A model generated the notes under the pieces. The model saw nothing but the letters and a program-made list of their open reading frames with translations, did no database searches and had not been told where the DNA came from. Shown here in pieces: positions 23,350-31,349 of a DNA stretch of 64,000 nt (position 1 is the first letter of the stretch; every line of letters starts with the position of its first letter). Location of the stretch: contig CAWFEX010000012.1 of the NCBI GenBank assembly GCA_963814955.1, positions 186,001-250,000 on the forward strand, read 5' to 3'. The position numbers and the translations under genes were made by a program. The DNA is from DATCJA01 sp963814955 (GTDB lineage Bacteria; Acidobacteriota; Vicinamibacteria; Vicinamibacterales; UBA2999).

Positions 23350-25946
23350 TACGCAGTCACCGTTTGTACTTTCTGGAACTTCAGTTCATTGTCTCCTACG
23401 TCCACGGTGATTCGATCGCCTTCGCGAAACTCTCCCTCGAGTACGCGCATCGCCAGCGGGTCGAGCACGCGCCGCTGAATTGTCCGCTTGAGCGGTCGCG
23501 CGCCGTACATCGGATCGTATCCCTCAGACACGAGGAAGCTCTTCGCCGCCTCCGTGAGCTCGACGTGGATCTTTCGGTCCTCGAGCCGATTCAACAGGCC
23601 ACGAATCTGAATGTCGACGATCGCCTTCATATCTTCCAGCCCGAGCGCGTGGAAGAAGATCACTTCGTCCACCCGGTTGAGGAACTCGGGACGGAAATGT
23701 TGTCTCAGTGTCTCCGTCAATTGCCGGCGGATGCCCTCGGTCAGATCCCCCGTATGTTCAGCGATGAAGTGACTGCCGAGGTTTGACGTCATGATGACCA
23801 CGACATTCTTGAAGTCGACCGTCCGCCCCTTGCCGTCGGTCAGGCGACCGTCGTCAAGAAGCTGCAGCAGCACGTTGAGCACCTCGGGGTGCGCCTTCTC
23901 GATTTCGTCGAAGAGGACCACGGCGTACGGCCGCCGTCTGACGGCTTCGGTCAACTGCCCGGCTTCTTCGTAGCCGACATATCCCGGAGGCGCACCGATC
24001 ATCCGGGAAACCGTGTGCTTCTCCTGGTACTCCGACATGTCGATGCGGACCATTGCGTGTTCGTCGTCGAAGAGGAACTCCGCAAGCGCGCGTGCCAGCT
24101 CTGTTTTCCCGACGCCAGTCGGTCCGAGGAAGATGAAGCTGCCGAGCGGCCGGTTTGGATCCTGAAGTCCGGCGCGGGCCCGCCTGATCGCGTTGGAGAC
24201 CGCGACAATCGCATCCTCCTGGCCGATGACGCGCTGATGCAGGCGTGCCTCCATGTGAATCAGCTTCTGGATTTCCCCTTCCATCAGGCGGCTCACAGGG
24301 ATGTTCGTCCACTTCGACACGACTTCCGCGATGTCTTCCTCGTCGACTTCCTCTTTCAGCATGCGCTGGCTCTTCTGTAATTCGGCGAGCCCGACTTCCT
24401 GTTCGCGGATCTTCTGTTCCAGCTCCGGGAGCCGCCCGTACTGCAGCTCGGAGGCTTTCGCGTAGTCGCCCGCGCGCTGCGCGCCGTCGATGGCCAGGCG
24501 AACCTGCTCCAGCTCCTCTTTCAGCTGGCGCGAGGTCTGGATTGCCTGTTTTTCCTGTTCCCAGTGAGCGTGGAGCCGGGTCTGCTCTTCCTTCAGATCT
24601 GCCAGTTCTTTTTCGAGGCGACCGAGGCGCTCGACCGAGGCCGCGTCCCGTTCCTTGCGCAGCGCTTCGCGCTCGATTTCGAGCTGCATGATCCGCCGCC
24701 GTACCTCGTCGAGCTCTGCCGGCATCGAGTCGATTTCCATCCGCAGCTTCGACGCCGCCTCGTCCACCAGGTCGATCGCCTTGTCCGGCAGGAACCGGTC
24801 GGAAATGTACCGATGCGACAGGACGGCGGCCGCCACCAGCGCCGCATCCTTGAACGTCACGCCGTGATGAATCTCATAGCGCTCACGAAGTCCGCGCAGG
24901 ATGGAAATGGTGTCCTCGACGTTGGGTTCGCCCACGAGCACCGGTTGGAATCGCCGCTCGAGGGCGGCATCCTTTTCAATGTGTTTCCGGTACTCGTCAA
25001 GCGTCGTCGCGCCAATCGTGTGGAGCTCGCCGCGCGCCAGCATCGGCTTCAACATCTGCGAGGCATCCATCGCGCCCTCGGCGGCGCCGGCACCCACGAC
25101 GGTGTGCAGCTCGTCGATGAAGAGCACAATCAGCCCCTCGGAGTCGGCGATTTCCTTGAGCACGGCCTTGAGGCGCTCCTCGAACTCGCCGCGATATTTC
25201 GCCCCCGCCACCAGCGCTCCCATATCGAGCGCGAAGATCTTCTTGTTCTTGAGTCCCTCAGGGACGTCGCCGCGGATAATCCGCTGTGCGAGACCTTCGA
25301 CGATGGCGGTCTTGCCGACGCCAGGTTCGCCGATGAGCACTGGATTGTTCTTGGTTCGACGCGACAGCACCTGGATGACGCGTCGCACCTCTTCGTCGCG
25401 GCCGATTACCGGATCGAGCTTGCCTTTGCGCGCCAGATCGGTGAGGTCGCGGCCGTAACGGGCCAGCGCCTCGTACGTGGCTTCGGGGTTCTGTGACGTC
25501 ACCCGCTGGCTTCCGCGCACTTGGGTGAGCGCCGCGTACAACGCGTCTTTGCCCGCGCCGCTGCGCTGCAGCAGCTGCGCCGCGGGCGAACGGCCGGCTT
25601 CACTCGCGAGCGCCAGCAGCAGATGCTCGGTGCTGATGAACTCGTCCTGGAGGCGTTCGGCCTCAGCCTGCGCGGAGTCGAAGATCAGCTTCATGCGGGG
25701 CGAAAGCCGCAGCTCCGCGCCGTACGCCTTCGGGAAGTTGTCGAGGAGCTTCCTGGCGTCCGCGGCGACGCGAGCAGGATCGAGCATCATCTTCCGGAGC
25801 ACCGATGGAACGATCCCGCCAGCCTGCTCGATGAGGGCAACAAGAAGGTGCTCCGGAGCGACCTCTGCGTGCGTGAGCTCGGTCGCGAGATTCTGCGCCG
25901 TGATGACCGACTCCTGCGCCTTGTCAGTAAATTTGTTGAGATTCAT
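23349..25946 (-). CDS. clpB: Disaggregase ClpB
   Basis: ClpB is a Hsp100 unfoldase that works with DnaK/DnaJ to rescue aggregates (865 aa). It has the Clp_N double repeat (1-145), AAA-1 with GEPGVGKT, a middle-domain coiled coil of about 410-530 rich in Glu/Lys/Arg, and AAA-2 with GPTGVGKTELARAL and the conserved GYVGYEEAGQLTEAVRR pore loop. No ClpP-binding IGF loop is apparent, as expected for ClpB. It lies four bases after the dnaJ-type gene and one base into ftsH. Confidence 0.96.
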   Translation of the reverse strand: MNLNKFTDKAQESVITAQNLATELTHAEVAPEHLLVALIEQAGGIVPSVLRKMMLDPARVAADARKLLDNFPKAYGAELRLSPRMKLIFDSAQAEAERLQDEFISTEHLLLALASEAGRSPAAQLLQRSGAGKDALYAALTQVRGSQRVTSQNPEATYEALARYGRDLTDLARKGKLDPVIGRDEEVRRVIQVLSRRTKNNPVLIGEPGVGKTAIVEGLAQRIIRGDVPEGLKNKKIFALDMGALVAGAKYRGEFEERLKAVLKEIADSEGLIVLFIDELHTVVGAGAAEGAMDASQMLKPMLARGELHTIGATTLDEYRKHIEKDAALERRFQPVLVGEPNVEDTISILRGLRERYEIHHGVTFKDAALVAAAVLSHRYISDRFLPDKAIDLVDEAASKLRMEIDSMPAELDEVRRRIMQLEIEREALRKERDAASVERLGRLEKELADLKEEQTRLHAHWEQEKQAIQTSRQLKEELEQVRLAIDGAQRAGDYAKASELQYGRLPELEQKIREQEVGLAELQKSQRMLKEEVDEEDIAEVVSKWTNIPVSRLMEGEIQKLIHMEARLHQRVIGQEDAIVAVSNAIRRARAGLQDPNRPLGSFIFLGPTGVGKTELARALAEFLFDDEHAMVRIDMSEYQEKHTVSRMIGAPPGYVGYEEAGQLTEAVRRRPYAVVLFDEIEKAHPEVLNVLLQLLDDGRLTDGKGRTVDFKNVVVIMTSNLGSHFIAEHTGDLTEGIRRQLTETLRQHFRPEFLNRVDEVIFFHALGLEDMKAIVDIQIRGLLNRLEDRKIHVELTEAAKSFLVSEGYDPMYGARPLKRTIQRRVLDPLAMRVLEGEFREGDRITVDVGDNELKFQKVQTVTA

Positions 25947-25950
25947 GTTG

Positions 25951-26943
25951 TCATGCCGCCGAATGCTTCTTTGCGGCGGCTTCCTCTAGTTTCGCGATAG
26001 CCTCGTAGTGTTCCCGCTCGGCCGGCGTGAGCTCCGTGGGAAGCTGCACCTCGACACGGGCGTAAAGATCTCCCTTGTCATCGACATGTCCGATCTTCGG
26101 CATGCCATATCCTTTGAGCCTGAAGACCTGCCCGTTCTGGGTGAGCGGCGGAATTCGAAGCCGCACCGACTTGCCGGACAACGTTTGAATGGCAGCTTCG
26201 CCACCGAGGACCGCTGTCGTCACCCGAACCGGAACTTTGACATAAAGATCGCGCCCTTTCTGCTCGAACTGGGGATGCGGTGACAGACGCACCCTGAGAT
26301 ACAGATCCCCGGCAGCGCCACCTCCGACGCCGTGCTCGCCTTCACCGGCAACGCGGACACGTGAACCGTCGCTCACGCCTGCCGGAATGCGTACGTCGAC
26401 GGTCCGCACATTTCCGTCGTGCTTCGTCGACAGCCGGCGCATCGTCCCGTGATAGGCGTCCTCCAATGTCAGCTCGATTTCGTGTTCGACATCACGGCCT
26501 GGGTGCCGCCGCGAGCGTCCACGCGCCGACTGTCGAACGTCGCCGCCAAAGAAGGTCGTAAAGAAGTCGGAGAAGGGATTCGTGTCGCCGAACAGCTCCT
26601 CCATCTCCTCCTGCGTCATCGTCCGGAACCCGCCGCCGGAGCCGCCGCTTCCACCCATGTTGGCCGACCACTGCCCGGCAAACGGGTTGGGCCGGCCCTG
26701 TGCTTCGGCCTGTTCGTAGAGCCGCCAGTTGGCGCCAAGCTCGTCGTACTTCTTTCGCTTGGAGGAATCGCCAAGAACTTCGTACGCTTCGTTGATCTCT
26801 TTAAAACGTGCCTCGGCCGCCTTGTCGCCGGGATTGACGTCGGGATGGTACTTCCGGGCGAGCTTGCGGTAGGCCTGCTTGATTTCCTTCTCAATAGCGG
26901 CCTTCGATACGCCGAGCGTTGCGTAGTAGTCTTTGAATTCCAT
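25951..26943 (-). CDS. DnaJ-type co-chaperone without zinc finger (CbpA-like)
   Basis: The J domain (residues 5-70) contains KYHPDVNPGDKAAEARF with the essential HPD. A Gly/Phe-rich segment follows (MGGSGGSGGGFRTM, then NPFSDFFTTFFGG). Two C-terminal peptide-binding beta domains include VRIPAGVSDGSRVRVAGEG and GKSVRLRIPPLTQNGQVFRL. The four CxxCxGxG zinc repeats of DnaJ are absent, so this is a type II J protein of 330 aa. In the order hspR-dnaJ-clpB it resembles actinobacterial heat-shock operons, except that dnaK and grpE are missing here. Confidence 0.92.
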   Translation of the reverse strand: MEFKDYYATLGVSKAAIEKEIKQAYRKLARKYHPDVNPGDKAAEARFKEINEAYEVLGDSSKRKKYDELGANWRLYEQAEAQGRPNPFAGQWSANMGGSGGSGGGFRTMTQEEMEELFGDTNPFSDFFTTFFGGDVRQSARGRSRRHPGRDVEHEIELTLEDAYHGTMRRLSTKHDGNVRTVDVRIPAGVSDGSRVRVAGEGEHGVGGGAAGDLYLRVRLSPHPQFEQKGRDLYVKVPVRVTTAVLGGEAAIQTLSGKSVRLRIPPLTQNGQVFRLKGYGMPKIGHVDDKGDLYARVEVQLPTELTPAEREHYEAIAKLEEAAAKKHSAA

Positions 26944-27008
26944 GGTCTTTAGTCTTTGGTTTTAGTCACCGGTCCTGACGCAAGACCAAGGACAAAACCC
27001 TAAAGACG
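26944..27008. repeat. Heptamer-type inverted repeat between dnaJ and hspR
   Basis: GGTCTTTAGTCTTTGGTTTT is answered about 20 bases on by AAGACCAAGGACAAAACCC and TAAAGAC. The arms are built from roughly seven-base units and can pair. It may form a processing or attenuating hairpin in the operon mRNA. Confidence 0.65.
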
Positions 27009-27009
27009 T

Positions 27010-27348
27010 TCATAGTCCGAGCGCCTCGTTGAGCCGCCTGATTTCGTTGAGCAGCTGCCGGCGGCCCGTGCCGGTGCTGAGCGCGTGCTCGTCCATCAGC
27101 GGGCGTATGCGCTGCATCACCTCGGCAATGGTCAGCAGTCTTTGCACGCCGGCCAGATTGATCCCCGCTTCGTCGACGAGGTGCTTGATCAGTCGCAGGC
27201 GCTCGAGCTCCTCCCGGGAATAGAGCCGCATGCTGCCAATCGTCCGCGACGGCTGAATCAAACCGAGACGCTCGTACTTCCGCAGCGTCTGCGGATGCAT
27301 TCCGAGCATCTCTGCTGCCATGCTGATGAAATAGAGTTCGCGCTCCAC
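27010..27348 (-). CDS. hspR: MerR-family heat-shock repressor HspR
   Basis: The 112-aa protein has a MerR winged helix at the N-terminus: YFISMAAEMLGMHPQTLRKY then ERLGLIQPSRT, with the IGSMRLYSREELERL wing. This is followed by a short coiled C-terminal segment without metal-binding cysteines. HspR represses chaperone operons and binds inverted repeats of the form CTTGAGT-N7-ACTCAAG. It heads the minus-strand chaperone unit, and a matching degenerate repeat lies in its own promoter. Confidence 0.92.
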   Translation of the reverse strand: MERELYFISMAAEMLGMHPQTLRKYERLGLIQPSRTIGSMRLYSREELERLRLIKHLVDEAGINLAGVQRLLTIAEVMQRIRPLMDEHALSTGTGRRQLLNEIRRLNEALGL

Positions 27349-27362
27349 CTTGATATAGATCG

Positions 27363-27391
27363 AGTGTAGGGTTTGATACGACCCATGTCAA
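27363..27391 (-). promoter_or_regulatory. Predicted promoter of the hspR-dnaJ-clpB-ftsH unit
   Basis: The minus strand reads TTGACA (27391-27386), a 17-base spacer and TACACT (27368-27363). The -35 is a perfect consensus. Transcription would start near 27356, giving a leader of under ten bases before the hspR ATG. Confidence 0.75.
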
Positions 27392-27392
27392 G
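27372..27392 (-). promoter_or_regulatory. HAIR-like operator overlapping the -35 box
   Basis: CTTGA-N11-TCAAA fits the spacing of the HspR inverted repeat (CTTGA-GT-N7-AC-TCAAG). Nine of the ten outer bases match. It covers the -35 box and most of the spacer, where a bound repressor would block polymerase. Confidence 0.65.
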
Positions 27393-27536
27393 GTTGGCGG
27401 GATCTTTTCAGAGTAGGATCTATGGCTGTTCCAGCTCATTGCGGACCACTCATGACAGGCCTTCGACCGCGGTCTGGCGCCCGCCACAAGGGAAACGCCC
27501 GGCCGTGATTCGGGAAGGACAAACCACTACACGGTC
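27393..27536. other. Intergenic region upstream of terC
   Basis: These 144 bases between the divergent hspR promoter and terC contain a possible -10 (TAGGAT, 27414-27419) and several GC-rich inverted stretches. I looked for the manganese-type yybP-ykoY riboswitch common before terC genes and could not match its conserved core. Confidence 0.4.
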
Positions 27537-28316
27537 TTGGACATACAACCAGCCGATTTCGTAACAATCGGCGCTCTCATTGCCCTCGAAGGCCTGCTGA
27601 GCGCCGACAACGCCCTCGTCATGGCGATCCTGGTGCTGGGTCTACCACGACCGCAGCACCACAAAGCCCTTCGATACGGTCTGATTGGCGGTTTCGCGTT
27701 CCGCATCATCGCGACCCTGCTGGCCGTATATCTCATTCGCGTCTCATCGGTAAAGCTCGCAGGCGGGTTGTATCTCCTCTATCTCACCTACTCACACTTC
27801 TGGGGCCACAAGGAAGGCGAGGATCGCCGCGCGGCGCCGAAGGCGAAGCCGTGGCTCGGCCTGTCGGCGTTCTGGGCGACGGTGGTCAGGGTCGAACTGG
27901 TGAATCTGGCGTTTTCGATTGATTCGATTCTGGTGGCCGTGGCGATGTCGCCCAAGATGTGGGTCGTGATGACGGGGGGTCTCCTCGGCATCGTGGCTTT
28001 GCGGCTCGTCGTCGGTCAGTTGATCAAGCTGGTCGAGCGCTATCCGACGCTCGTTGACGGCGCATTCGTCATCATCGCGTGGATTGGCCTGAAGCTTTGT
28101 CTCGATTACCTGCACACAGCCGGTTACGTCCATTTCGAGATTCCGCAGTGGCTGTCGCTCGTGCTGATCATCGTGATCTTTGTGATCTCCTTCATCTACG
28201 CGCGGATGCAGGGACCAGTGGAGGTGGGGCAGCCGACCGACAGATTGAAGGACCAGGCAGAGGAACTGATCGCCGAAGAGGGCACCGTTCAGGAGCGCGC
28301 CGGCACGGAAGGCTGA
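27537..28316 (+). CDS. TerC-family integral membrane protein
   Basis: This is a 259-aa membrane protein with about seven to eight transmembrane segments and the TerC hallmarks: EGLLSADNALVMAILV near the N-terminus and FSIDSILVAVAMS in the middle, each with an acidic residue inside a membrane helix. Relatives export manganese or support metalation of secreted proteins. The start is TTG 27537, forced by the conserved N-terminus. It is divergent from hspR. Its stop abuts the stop of the M28 peptidase gene with no base between. Confidence 0.88.
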   Translation: MDIQPADFVTIGALIALEGLLSADNALVMAILVLGLPRPQHHKALRYGLIGGFAFRIIATLLAVYLIRVSSVKLAGGLYLLYLTYSHFWGHKEGEDRRAAPKAKPWLGLSAFWATVVRVELVNLAFSIDSILVAVAMSPKMWVVMTGGLLGIVALRLVVGQLIKLVERYPTLVDGAFVIIAWIGLKLCLDYLHTAGYVHFEIPQWLSLVLIIVIFVISFIYARMQGPVEVGQPTDRLKDQAEELIAEEGTVQERAGTEG

Positions 28317-30119
28317 TTACCGGCGAGCGCCAGGGGTCAGCTGCGTTTCACGCCGCTCACCGTTGCGCATGTAGACGACCTTGACCGCCTGGTTCACACG
28401 CAACAGTTCGAGGGCATACGTGTAATCGTAAATGTTGGCAATCGTCTTTCCGGCGATTTCCACGATGATGTCGCCTTTGGCAAGTCCCGCCTGTTCGGCC
28501 GGTCCGCCTCCCACGACGCCGGACAGCAACAGCCCTTTGACCTCGGTCGCGTAATCAGGAATCGTCCCGGTGGTGACGCGGACTCCCGCGAGGCTGCCAC
28601 GCGAGGCAGGCTGTTCGACCTTGGTGAATTGCGGCGCCTCGTCTGTGTCCGCCACGTTCCTGACGAGTGAGCTCGCCATCTCTACGATCCGGTTCAGGTC
28701 TTCGTAGTTGATCTTGTCGGCGGTGTCCGACGGTTTGTGGTAATCCGTGTGCGACCCGGTGAAGAAGGCGAGGCTCGGCACCCCCGCCTGATTGAAATTG
28801 GTGACATCCGTCGGCTGATAGGGATCGGGCTGAACGACGAGGTCGAATCCGGCGGCGATGTTCGCGCGCTCCAGGAGTCGGCCCCACACTGGACTCGTGC
28901 CCGTCGCCTGTACGACGAGCCGGTTGTTCTGCATGCGCCCCACCATGTCGAAGTTGAAGTACGCCGCAATCTGGTCGACGGGTACGGGGGGTTGCGTGAC
29001 GAACGCATTGGATCCGACAAGGCCGATCTCTTCCGCGGACCAGAGTCCAATCAGGACGTGTCTGCGGCGGGGTTGACTCGATTTGGCGAGCGACTCGGCG
29101 ATTGCCAGGACCGCCGCGGTGCCCGACGCGTTGTCGTCGGCGCCGTAATGGATCGCAGAAGCCTGTTCCTTGGACGCCAGCGAGTTGCCCCTGTCGCCCC
29201 GGCCAAGATGGTCGTAGTGGGCGCCTATGGCGATCCACGATTTGTCGGCGGCCGGTGCGGGCGCAGTCGCCGGCAGATACGCAACGATGTTACGCGCGGT
29301 GTGGCGTTCACGAACGACCGATGCTTTGAGCGCCAGCGACACACCCGGTAGGTCGAAACCGGCAACGTGCGGGTTGCCTGAGTCGAGCGCCTCCTGCGCT
29401 TCACGCAGCGGCTTGACGGTTGCAAAGAGGGCGTCGGCAACCGCTCCGCTGATGCTCGCGGCTGGAATGCCGGAGCCGGCAAGCGCCGTGTCGAACGTCA
29501 TCGGCACCAGCTCGCCGGCATTCGGCGATCGGGGTCCCGTCACCACGAGGAGCGCTCGGGCGCCTCGCTGCCGTGCGGCCATCGCCTTGTATCGAAGATC
29601 CGAGTAGCGCGCGAGGATGGCACGAGTCTGCTGATCGGTGTCTTCGGGAAAGTAGCGAAGGACCAGCACGATCTTGTCTTTCACATCGATGCCGGCATAG
29701 CTGTCGTACGCGAAGTTCTGTGATTCAGGGACGATAAGGCCGTAGCCGGCAAAAACCACGCTTCCGGTGACGTCGCCGTCGTCTGAAAAGGACAACGCCC
29801 GGATGTCGGCTGGTGGTGAAAACGTTCGCCCCGTGACGGCGACCTGCGACCCGCCGTCCCGGCTGCCGCCCGTGAACTCGAACGGGATGAACATGTCTGA
29901 CCGGCCAGGCAGGGGCCGCGCGCCGATGCGGGTGAGTTGGGCCGTCAGGTACTCGGCCGCGAAACGTTCCCCTTGCGAGCCGGCTTCGCGTCCTTCGAGC
30001 TTCTCGGACGCCAGGAATTCGACGTGGGTTTTCGCGGGCGAGGCAACGGGTGTCTGCGTGCGTACCGCTGCGGGAACCAGCAGCAACGCCGCGATCAGCG
30101 CACTTGTCGATTTCTGCAT
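28317..30119 (-). CDS. Secreted M28 zinc aminopeptidase with PA and PDZ domains
   Basis: Residues 1-22 are a signal peptide. A protease-associated domain (about 110-235) is inserted in the M28 peptidase fold. Metal and catalytic residues are seen in IGAHYDHLG, YGADDNASGTAAVL, GLWSAEEIGL, NFDMVGR and HTDYHKPSDT. A C-terminal PDZ domain (about 500-600) has SGVVGGGPAEQAGLAKGDII. The protein is 600 aa and likely periplasmic or exported, releasing N-terminal residues from peptides. The PDZ may select substrates. Confidence 0.92.
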   Translation of the reverse strand: MQKSTSALIAALLLVPAAVRTQTPVASPAKTHVEFLASEKLEGREAGSQGERFAAEYLTAQLTRIGARPLPGRSDMFIPFEFTGGSRDGGSQVAVTGRTFSPPADIRALSFSDDGDVTGSVVFAGYGLIVPESQNFAYDSYAGIDVKDKIVLVLRYFPEDTDQQTRAILARYSDLRYKAMAARQRGARALLVVTGPRSPNAGELVPMTFDTALAGSGIPAASISGAVADALFATVKPLREAQEALDSGNPHVAGFDLPGVSLALKASVVRERHTARNIVAYLPATAPAPAADKSWIAIGAHYDHLGRGDRGNSLASKEQASAIHYGADDNASGTAAVLAIAESLAKSSQPRRRHVLIGLWSAEEIGLVGSNAFVTQPPVPVDQIAAYFNFDMVGRMQNNRLVVQATGTSPVWGRLLERANIAAGFDLVVQPDPYQPTDVTNFNQAGVPSLAFFTGSHTDYHKPSDTADKINYEDLNRIVEMASSLVRNVADTDEAPQFTKVEQPASRGSLAGVRVTTGTIPDYATEVKGLLLSGVVGGGPAEQAGLAKGDIIVEIAGKTIANIYDYTYALELLRVNQAVKVVYMRNGERRETQLTPGARR

Positions 30120-30152
30120 GATGCAAACCTAGAGTTTATATAGGTTTAAGTA

Positions 30153-30190
30153 GGGGTCTGACCCCGGGTCTGACCCCGGGTCAGACCCCC
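30153..30190. repeat. GGGTCTGACCC palindromic repeat, second copy
   Basis: Three palindromes GGGGTCTGACCCC/GGGTCTGACCCC/GGGTCAGACCCC abut, as at 12448-12483. The element ends one base before the stop codon of the beta-propeller gene. Confidence 0.8.
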
Positions 30191-30191
30191 T

Positions 30192-31331
30192 CTAACGCGC
30201 GCGATTCGGGGCGGCCTGAAGCGCCGCCAGGGCACGAGCGTGATTCCACTCGGCCAGGAAGACCTGTCCCTCGCGGCCGCCGCCTCGGCTCGACGTCCAT
30301 GCGAGCCGACGTCCGTCGGGCGACGGCACCGGCAACCCGTCGAAACCGTCGGCGTATGTGATGCGCACCGGCTCCTTGCGTCCGTCGATGTCGACCATGA
30401 AAACTTCGAAGTTCTCGAATCCCAACTTGTTCGAGGCAAACAGCAGATACTGCCCGGACGGATGTACGTAAGGCGCCCAGCTCATGGCCCCGAAGCTGGT
30501 GATCTGTCGCGCATCCGTGCCATCGGGCTTCGCAGTCCAGACATCCGCGATGAGCCCCTGCTCGTCGAAACGCCGCCAGATGATTCGCGACCCGTCCGGA
30601 AAGAAGAAAGGTCCGCCGTCGTATCCAGCCGCGTTGGTGAGGCGCCGAACCTGCGAGCCATCCGCGCGCATGATGTAGATCTCCGCGAAGTAGCTCGGAT
30701 CGATTTCGAGCTGCTTTTGTTCGGCCCCGCTCAAGGTGCGGTTGTACGCGTCACGGTTCGAGGAGTAAACAATCCACTGCCCGTCAGGCGAATAGCTGCC
30801 CTCGGCATCGTACCCTCGTGCGTTTGTCAGACGGGTAAATTGCCCGGACTTCTCGGACAAGGCATACAGCTCGAACTCGGGGTCGTAGTCCCACGCGTAT
30901 CGCCGTTCTTTGCCCGATGCGCGGAAGTCGAGCTCCTCCTTCTGGAGCGCCTTCGATTTCGGATCGTGATGCGTGGAGGCGAACAGAATCTGATCGCTTC
31001 CGGGGCGGAAGAAAGAGCACGTCGTCTTGCCGTATCCCGGCGAGATTCGCTTTGTCTCACCGGACGCGAGGTCGAGCGCGTAAATCTGGTAGAAGGGGTT
31101 ACCCGGCTCGCGCTCGCTCTGAAATACCAGGCGCTGCCCGTCGGGCGACCAGTAACCTTCACCGGCGCGGCGGCCCTCGATCGTCAACCGCCGTACGCGC
31201 GACAGAAAATCGGCCTCAGCCGCGCCTTCCGATGAACGCTCGACGGCAGCCTGGCGGGCCTCGAGGCCCGCCGCTGCCACCAGCAGGGTAGCGAGCAGTA
31301 CACGGCTTAGGCGTCCGCTCATCGGTAGCAT
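30192..31331 (-). CDS. Exported TolB-like WD40/PD40 beta-propeller protein
   Basis: A signal peptide (MLPMSGRLSRVLLATLLVAA) is followed by about six PD40 repeats of the type YWSPDGQRLVFQSEREP, YSPDGQWIVYSSNRD, FFPDGSRIIWRRF and PSPDGRRLAWTSSRGG. Such propellers bind proteins or peptides in the periplasm. The protein is about 379 aa. ATG 31331 was chosen; ATG 31322 is also possible, and TTG 31346 would only add residues before the signal. It lies downstream of, and is divergent from, the PBP gene, with its own starts close by. Confidence 0.78.
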   Translation of the reverse strand: MLPMSGRLSRVLLATLLVAAAGLEARQAAVERSSEGAAEADFLSRVRRLTIEGRRAGEGYWSPDGQRLVFQSEREPGNPFYQIYALDLASGETKRISPGYGKTTCSFFRPGSDQILFASTHHDPKSKALQKEELDFRASGKERRYAWDYDPEFELYALSEKSGQFTRLTNARGYDAEGSYSPDGQWIVYSSNRDAYNRTLSGAEQKQLEIDPSYFAEIYIMRADGSQVRRLTNAAGYDGGPFFFPDGSRIIWRRFDEQGLIADVWTAKPDGTDARQITSFGAMSWAPYVHPSGQYLLFASNKLGFENFEVFMVDIDGRKEPVRITYADGFDGLPVPSPDGRRLAWTSSRGGGREGQVFLAEWNHARALAALQAAPNRAR

Positions 31332-31349
31332 CGTTATACCATTCAAGAG

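Noticed and set aside
27393..27536. yybP-ykoY manganese riboswitch before terC
   Set aside because: I could not match the conserved core of this motif; only GC-rich hairpins are visible.
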